From positions 1 to 38,283 of the forward strand of contig CAMSYM010000018.1 in NCBI GenBank assembly GCA_947066105.1: a stretch of 38,283 nt of DNA. The letters run 5' to 3'. The notes below the pieces were generated by a model. It did not search any database. It was not told the origin of the DNA and saw nothing but the letters and a program-made list of their open reading frames with translations. Shown here piece after piece: positions 36,330 through 38,283 of the stretch. Within the stretch, counting starts at the first letter, position 1; each line of letters opens with the position of its first letter. Origin of the DNA: an uncultured Clostridia bacterium (GTDB lineage Bacteria; Bacillota; Clostridia; Christensenellales; Pumilibacteraceae). Made by a program: the position numbers and the translations under genes.

Positions 36330-36392
36330 CCCCATCATCTCGACCGAAACGAGCGTATGCGAGTGTAGTGGAGAAATCTAGGCGAAGCCGCA
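36330..36392. repeat. Left arm bordering the GIY-YIG gene
   Basis: Third L arm of the tandem series (period about 229 bp). It is followed, not by the usual core and R arm, but by the GIY-YIG gene whose stop codon is at 36420. An R' arm appears only behind the gene at 36802. Confidence 0.8.
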
Positions 36393-36419
36393 CCAATACT
36401 TAATCGACCATCTGCTTAT

Positions 36420-36701
36420 TTATTCTGTCAATAAATCATGCCACTCCGGATTTAATGAATTTATGAGTTCGATCTTTTTTTCTCTGCGCCATTTTTTGAT
36501 TTGCTTTTCGCGTTCGATAGCAGTAGTATGGCGACTATGGCTTTCTACATACACAACCTTATACGCATTATATCGTTCCGCGAAACCGTCATTGAACTTC
36601 TGTCTATGCTCAAATGTACGTCGATTAATATTATTAGTAACGCCTACATATAACACGCTATTTGTATAATTCGTCAAGATATATACGTAATATTCTCTCA
36701 T
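36420..36701 (-). CDS. Small GIY-YIG endonuclease (UPF0213/YhbQ type)
   Basis: 93 aa. The GIY-YIG signature is YVYI then YVGVT, followed by NNINRRTFEHR with the family Arg. The helical end REKQIKKWRREKK and LNPEWHDL is typical of single-domain members. These are small Mg-dependent nucleases of mostly unknown function. The start at 36701 was chosen at MREYYVYIL, the family's usual beginning; an upstream in-frame ATG would place the promoter inside the gene. There is no ribosome site and the -10 box ends 6 bp before ATG, so the mRNA is probably leaderless. The gene lies between an L arm and an R' arm of the dispersed repeat. Confidence 0.88.
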   Translation of the reverse strand: MREYYVYILTNYTNSVLYVGVTNNINRRTFEHRQKFNDGFAERYNAYKVVYVESHSRHTTAIEREKQIKKWRREKKIELINSLNPEWHDLLTE

Positions 36702-36707
36702 GTTGAC

Positions 36708-36737
36708 ATTATAACAAAAAAATGAACTAAAAATCAA
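36708..36737 (-). promoter_or_regulatory. Promoter of the GIY-YIG gene (leaderless start)
   Basis: On the minus strand TTGATT (36732-36737), 18 bp, and TATAAT (36708-36713). Transcription would start at or next to the ATG at 36701. Confidence 0.65.
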
Positions 36738-36801
36738 GTTAGCGGACATGATTTTAAGTATAAAAAGCTATTTCTTTATGCGGATAAAATACTTATTCGT
36801 T

Positions 36802-36936
36802 ATGCGGCGGATCGCCTTGATTTCTCGGTAGCCGAAGGCTACGCGTAGTTTTTTATTACGATTAACGATATTTTACAATTCTAAATCTCATTAATATTAA
36901 TTGTGCTTTTTCACTTGCTCCGCTCGAAATGATGGG
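36802..36936. repeat. Extended right arm (R') bordering the GIY-YIG gene
   Basis: ATGCGGCGGATCGCC to GATTTCTCG, then the insert starting GGTAGCCGAAGGCTACGCG, then CTCCGCTCGAAATGATGGG. There is no L arm directly before it; the GIY-YIG gene occupies that place. Confidence 0.78.
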
Positions 36937-36988
36937 TGTATTGGTTGTGGATCACTTTTAATCAAGTATAGCAAAGCCGATTCACTCA

Positions 36989-37155
36989 CCCCATCATCTC
37001 GACCGAAACGAGCGTCAGCGAGTGGAGTGGAGAGATCCAGGCGTAGCCGCACTAATACTAAATCGACTATGATTCTGAATTCCGAATTTATTTTTCACCT
37101 TGCGGCGGATCGCCTTGATTTCTCGACTGCGCTTCGCTCCGCTCGAAATGATGGG
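36989..37155. repeat. Dispersed inverted-repeat element, L-R copy
   Basis: Full L arm (GAAACGAGCGTCAGCGAG variant) and R arm with a short core. Lies in the gene-free stretch 36740-37640, which holds only elements of this family. Confidence 0.85.
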
Positions 37156-37291
37156 AGTGTTTGGTCGTTGTTTACTTTTCTATATAAAGAACGACATCAC
37201 AATTTCTAATTTTTTTCAATATATAAAAAGAGTAGCTAAACCACTCTCCATTGTTATTATAATTAAGAATAGTATACCCAAACACCCCACA

Positions 37292-37536
37292 CCCATCATC
37301 TCGACCGAAACGAGCGTATACGAGTGGAGTGGAGAGATCTAGGCGTTAGCCGCATAAATATAAATCGACCGTAATTCCGCATTCTAAATTACCGATTCAC
37401 CTTGCGGCGGCTCACCTTGATTTCTCGGTAGCCGAAGGCTACGCGTAGTTTTTTGTTACGATAAACTATATTTTACAATTCTAAATCTCGTTTGTATTAA
37501 TTGTGCTTTTTCACTTGCTCTACCCGAAATGATGGG
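37292..37536. repeat. Inverted-repeat element with extended right arm (R')
   Basis: Full L arm, core, and R' arm with the same insert as at 5195 and 36837. The arm end is slightly decayed (CTCTACCCGAAATGATGGG). Confidence 0.8.
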
Positions 37537-37640
37537 TAGCAATAATATACTCTTGCTCAATTCTCTTGCAAGGGGCATCAGTTCCGCGTTCTTTATTCCC
37601 ACACACACCGTTCGAAATGACAAGTTTTTTCAAAGAAATA

Positions 37641-37700
37641 ACACCCTAACAAATGTTAGAGTGTATTAATGAAATGCGGCAGGTTGCCCGCACTGTCAGG
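37641..37700 (-). repeat. Degenerate second copy of the 5S rRNA tail and its terminator
   Basis: ATGAAATGCGGCAG (37670-37683) repeats the sequence at the 5S 3' end (37745-37756 region). It is followed on the minus strand by a stem ACACTCTAAC/GTTAGGGTGT (37641-37664) closely similar to the real rRNA terminator. Looks like a leftover of unequal recombination at the end of the rRNA operon, and it may act as a back-up terminator. Confidence 0.6.
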
Positions 37701-37740
37701 AACAAAACAAAAGACACCCTAATTTACTTAGAGTGTCTTT
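37701..37740 (-). terminator. rRNA operon terminator
   Basis: On the minus strand AAAGACACTCTAA pairs with TTAGGGTGTCTTT (37710-37740, one mismatch) and is followed by TTTTGTTTTG. It begins a few bases behind the 5S 3' end. Confidence 0.85.
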
Positions 37741-37748
37741 CAATGAAA

Positions 37749-37864
37749 TGCGGCAGCTACCTACCCTCCCGGTCAGTCACCCGACAGGTACTCTCGGCTC
37801 CATAGGGCTTAACTTCTGTGTTCGGAATGTGAACAGGTGTGACCCCTACGACATGACCACCGCA
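37749..37864 (-). rRNA. 5S ribosomal RNA
   Basis: About 116 nt. The conserved 5S segments are present: GTCACACCTGTTCACATTCC, then GAACACAGAAGTTAAGCC, and GAGAGTACC. The two ends TGCGGTGG and CTGCCGCA pair to form helix I. Its 5' end lies only one base behind the CCA of tRNA-Asn. Ends are estimated from helix I. Confidence 0.92.
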
Positions 37865-37865
37865 A

Positions 37866-37941
<76 letters not shown>

Positions 37942-38114
37942 TCATGCGTTCTTGCTTATGCTTGGCTATCAACGCACAAGTTCTTGCGGATTTTATTCTG
38001 TTAAAGAATGTTCTTCCGTCCTTCGTCCCGTCGAACAAAGGCAACTGCCTATAACTTATTGCTTACATACAGGGTCTAATCTTGCAAATCACCTATTAAT
38101 TTAGGCAATCGGTT

Positions 38115-38283
38115 ATGATCAAGCCCTCGACTAATTAGTATCGCTCACCTGAATACATTGCTGCACTTACAGCTGCGACCTATCAACCACGTCGTCTACA
38201 TGGAGTCTTACTCTATACTTGCGTATAGATGGGATATCTAATCTTGAGGTGGGTTTCACGCTTAGATGCTTTCAGCGTTTATC
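38115..38283 (-). rRNA. 23S ribosomal RNA, 3' end (partial)
   Basis: The minus strand reads the conserved 23S 3' end: GATAAACGCTGAAAGCATCT at the window edge, then GTGAAACCCACCTCAAGAT, and GAGCGATACTAATTAGTCGA near the 3' end. The gene continues outside the window. The exact 3' end is estimated at about 38115. A spacer of roughly 170 nt separates it from tRNA-Asn. Confidence 0.93.

Noticed and set aside
35637-36392. Tandem series of similar units considered as a CRISPR array
   Set aside because: Units are about 228 bp with long inverted-repeat arms, not 25-40-bp repeats with unique spacers, and no cas gene is present.

Overview
The window looks like a chromosomal segment of an uncultured Clostridia-type Bacillota, probably anaerobic and gut-associated. 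The reasons are a giant BadF/HgdC-type activase protein, a high-molecular-weight rubredoxin, type III pantothenate kinase next to an ECF transporter S component, BspA-type leucine-rich-repeat lipoproteins with InlB repeats, and a Cys-rich microprotein of a kind seen in Clostridia. No taxonomic marker is complete here, so the assignment is inference.

Layout. 1-400: an outward promoter and a complete tRNA-Leu(CAG) unit. 400-9090: an accessory region with dispersed inverted-repeat elements and a tandem duplication of a two-gene cassette (unknown exported protein plus BspA/InlB lipoprotein). 9140-10600: minus-strand operon of flavin reductase-rubredoxin, a two-helix membrane protein and a DUF3788-like protein. 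10700-18430: plus-strand BadF/HgdC-type protein, an array of about ten small hairpins with a fixed linker, purA, and an ABC exporter. 18470-23000: minus-strand three-gene cluster of an RnlA-like HEPN RNase with two AT-hooks, a CTP synthase homologue lacking key catalytic residues, and a Sel1-repeat protein. 23250-26750: a large anchored Ig-like surface protein with its own promoter and terminator. 26930-29735: ECF S component, coaX and hom. 29895-30074: a 59-aa protein with 17 cysteines. 30173-33834: a divergent AsnRS/AspRS-like protein followed by an AT-rich gene for a membrane-anchored helical-repeat protein. 33840-37540: inverted-repeat elements, a divergently arranged small gene and XRE regulators with paired operators, and a GIY-YIG nuclease gene framed by the two arms of the repeat. 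37640-38283: the 3' end of an rRNA operon on the minus strand in the order 23S, tRNA-Asn, 5S, terminator.

The strongest candidate for an undescribed system is the 18534-22999 cluster. An RNA-cleaving HEPN/RnlA-type protein without an RnlB partner is followed 24 bp later by a CTP synthase homologue that has lost its glutaminase nucleophile, its glutaminase His and a Mg-binding Asp, and 26 bp after that by a Sel1-repeat scaffold. A nucleotide-sensing toxin or defence module is one reading, but this is inference. Second are the variable-stem, constant-linker hairpin array before purA and the arm-GIY-YIG-arm element that could be the parent of the many short arm-arm repeats.
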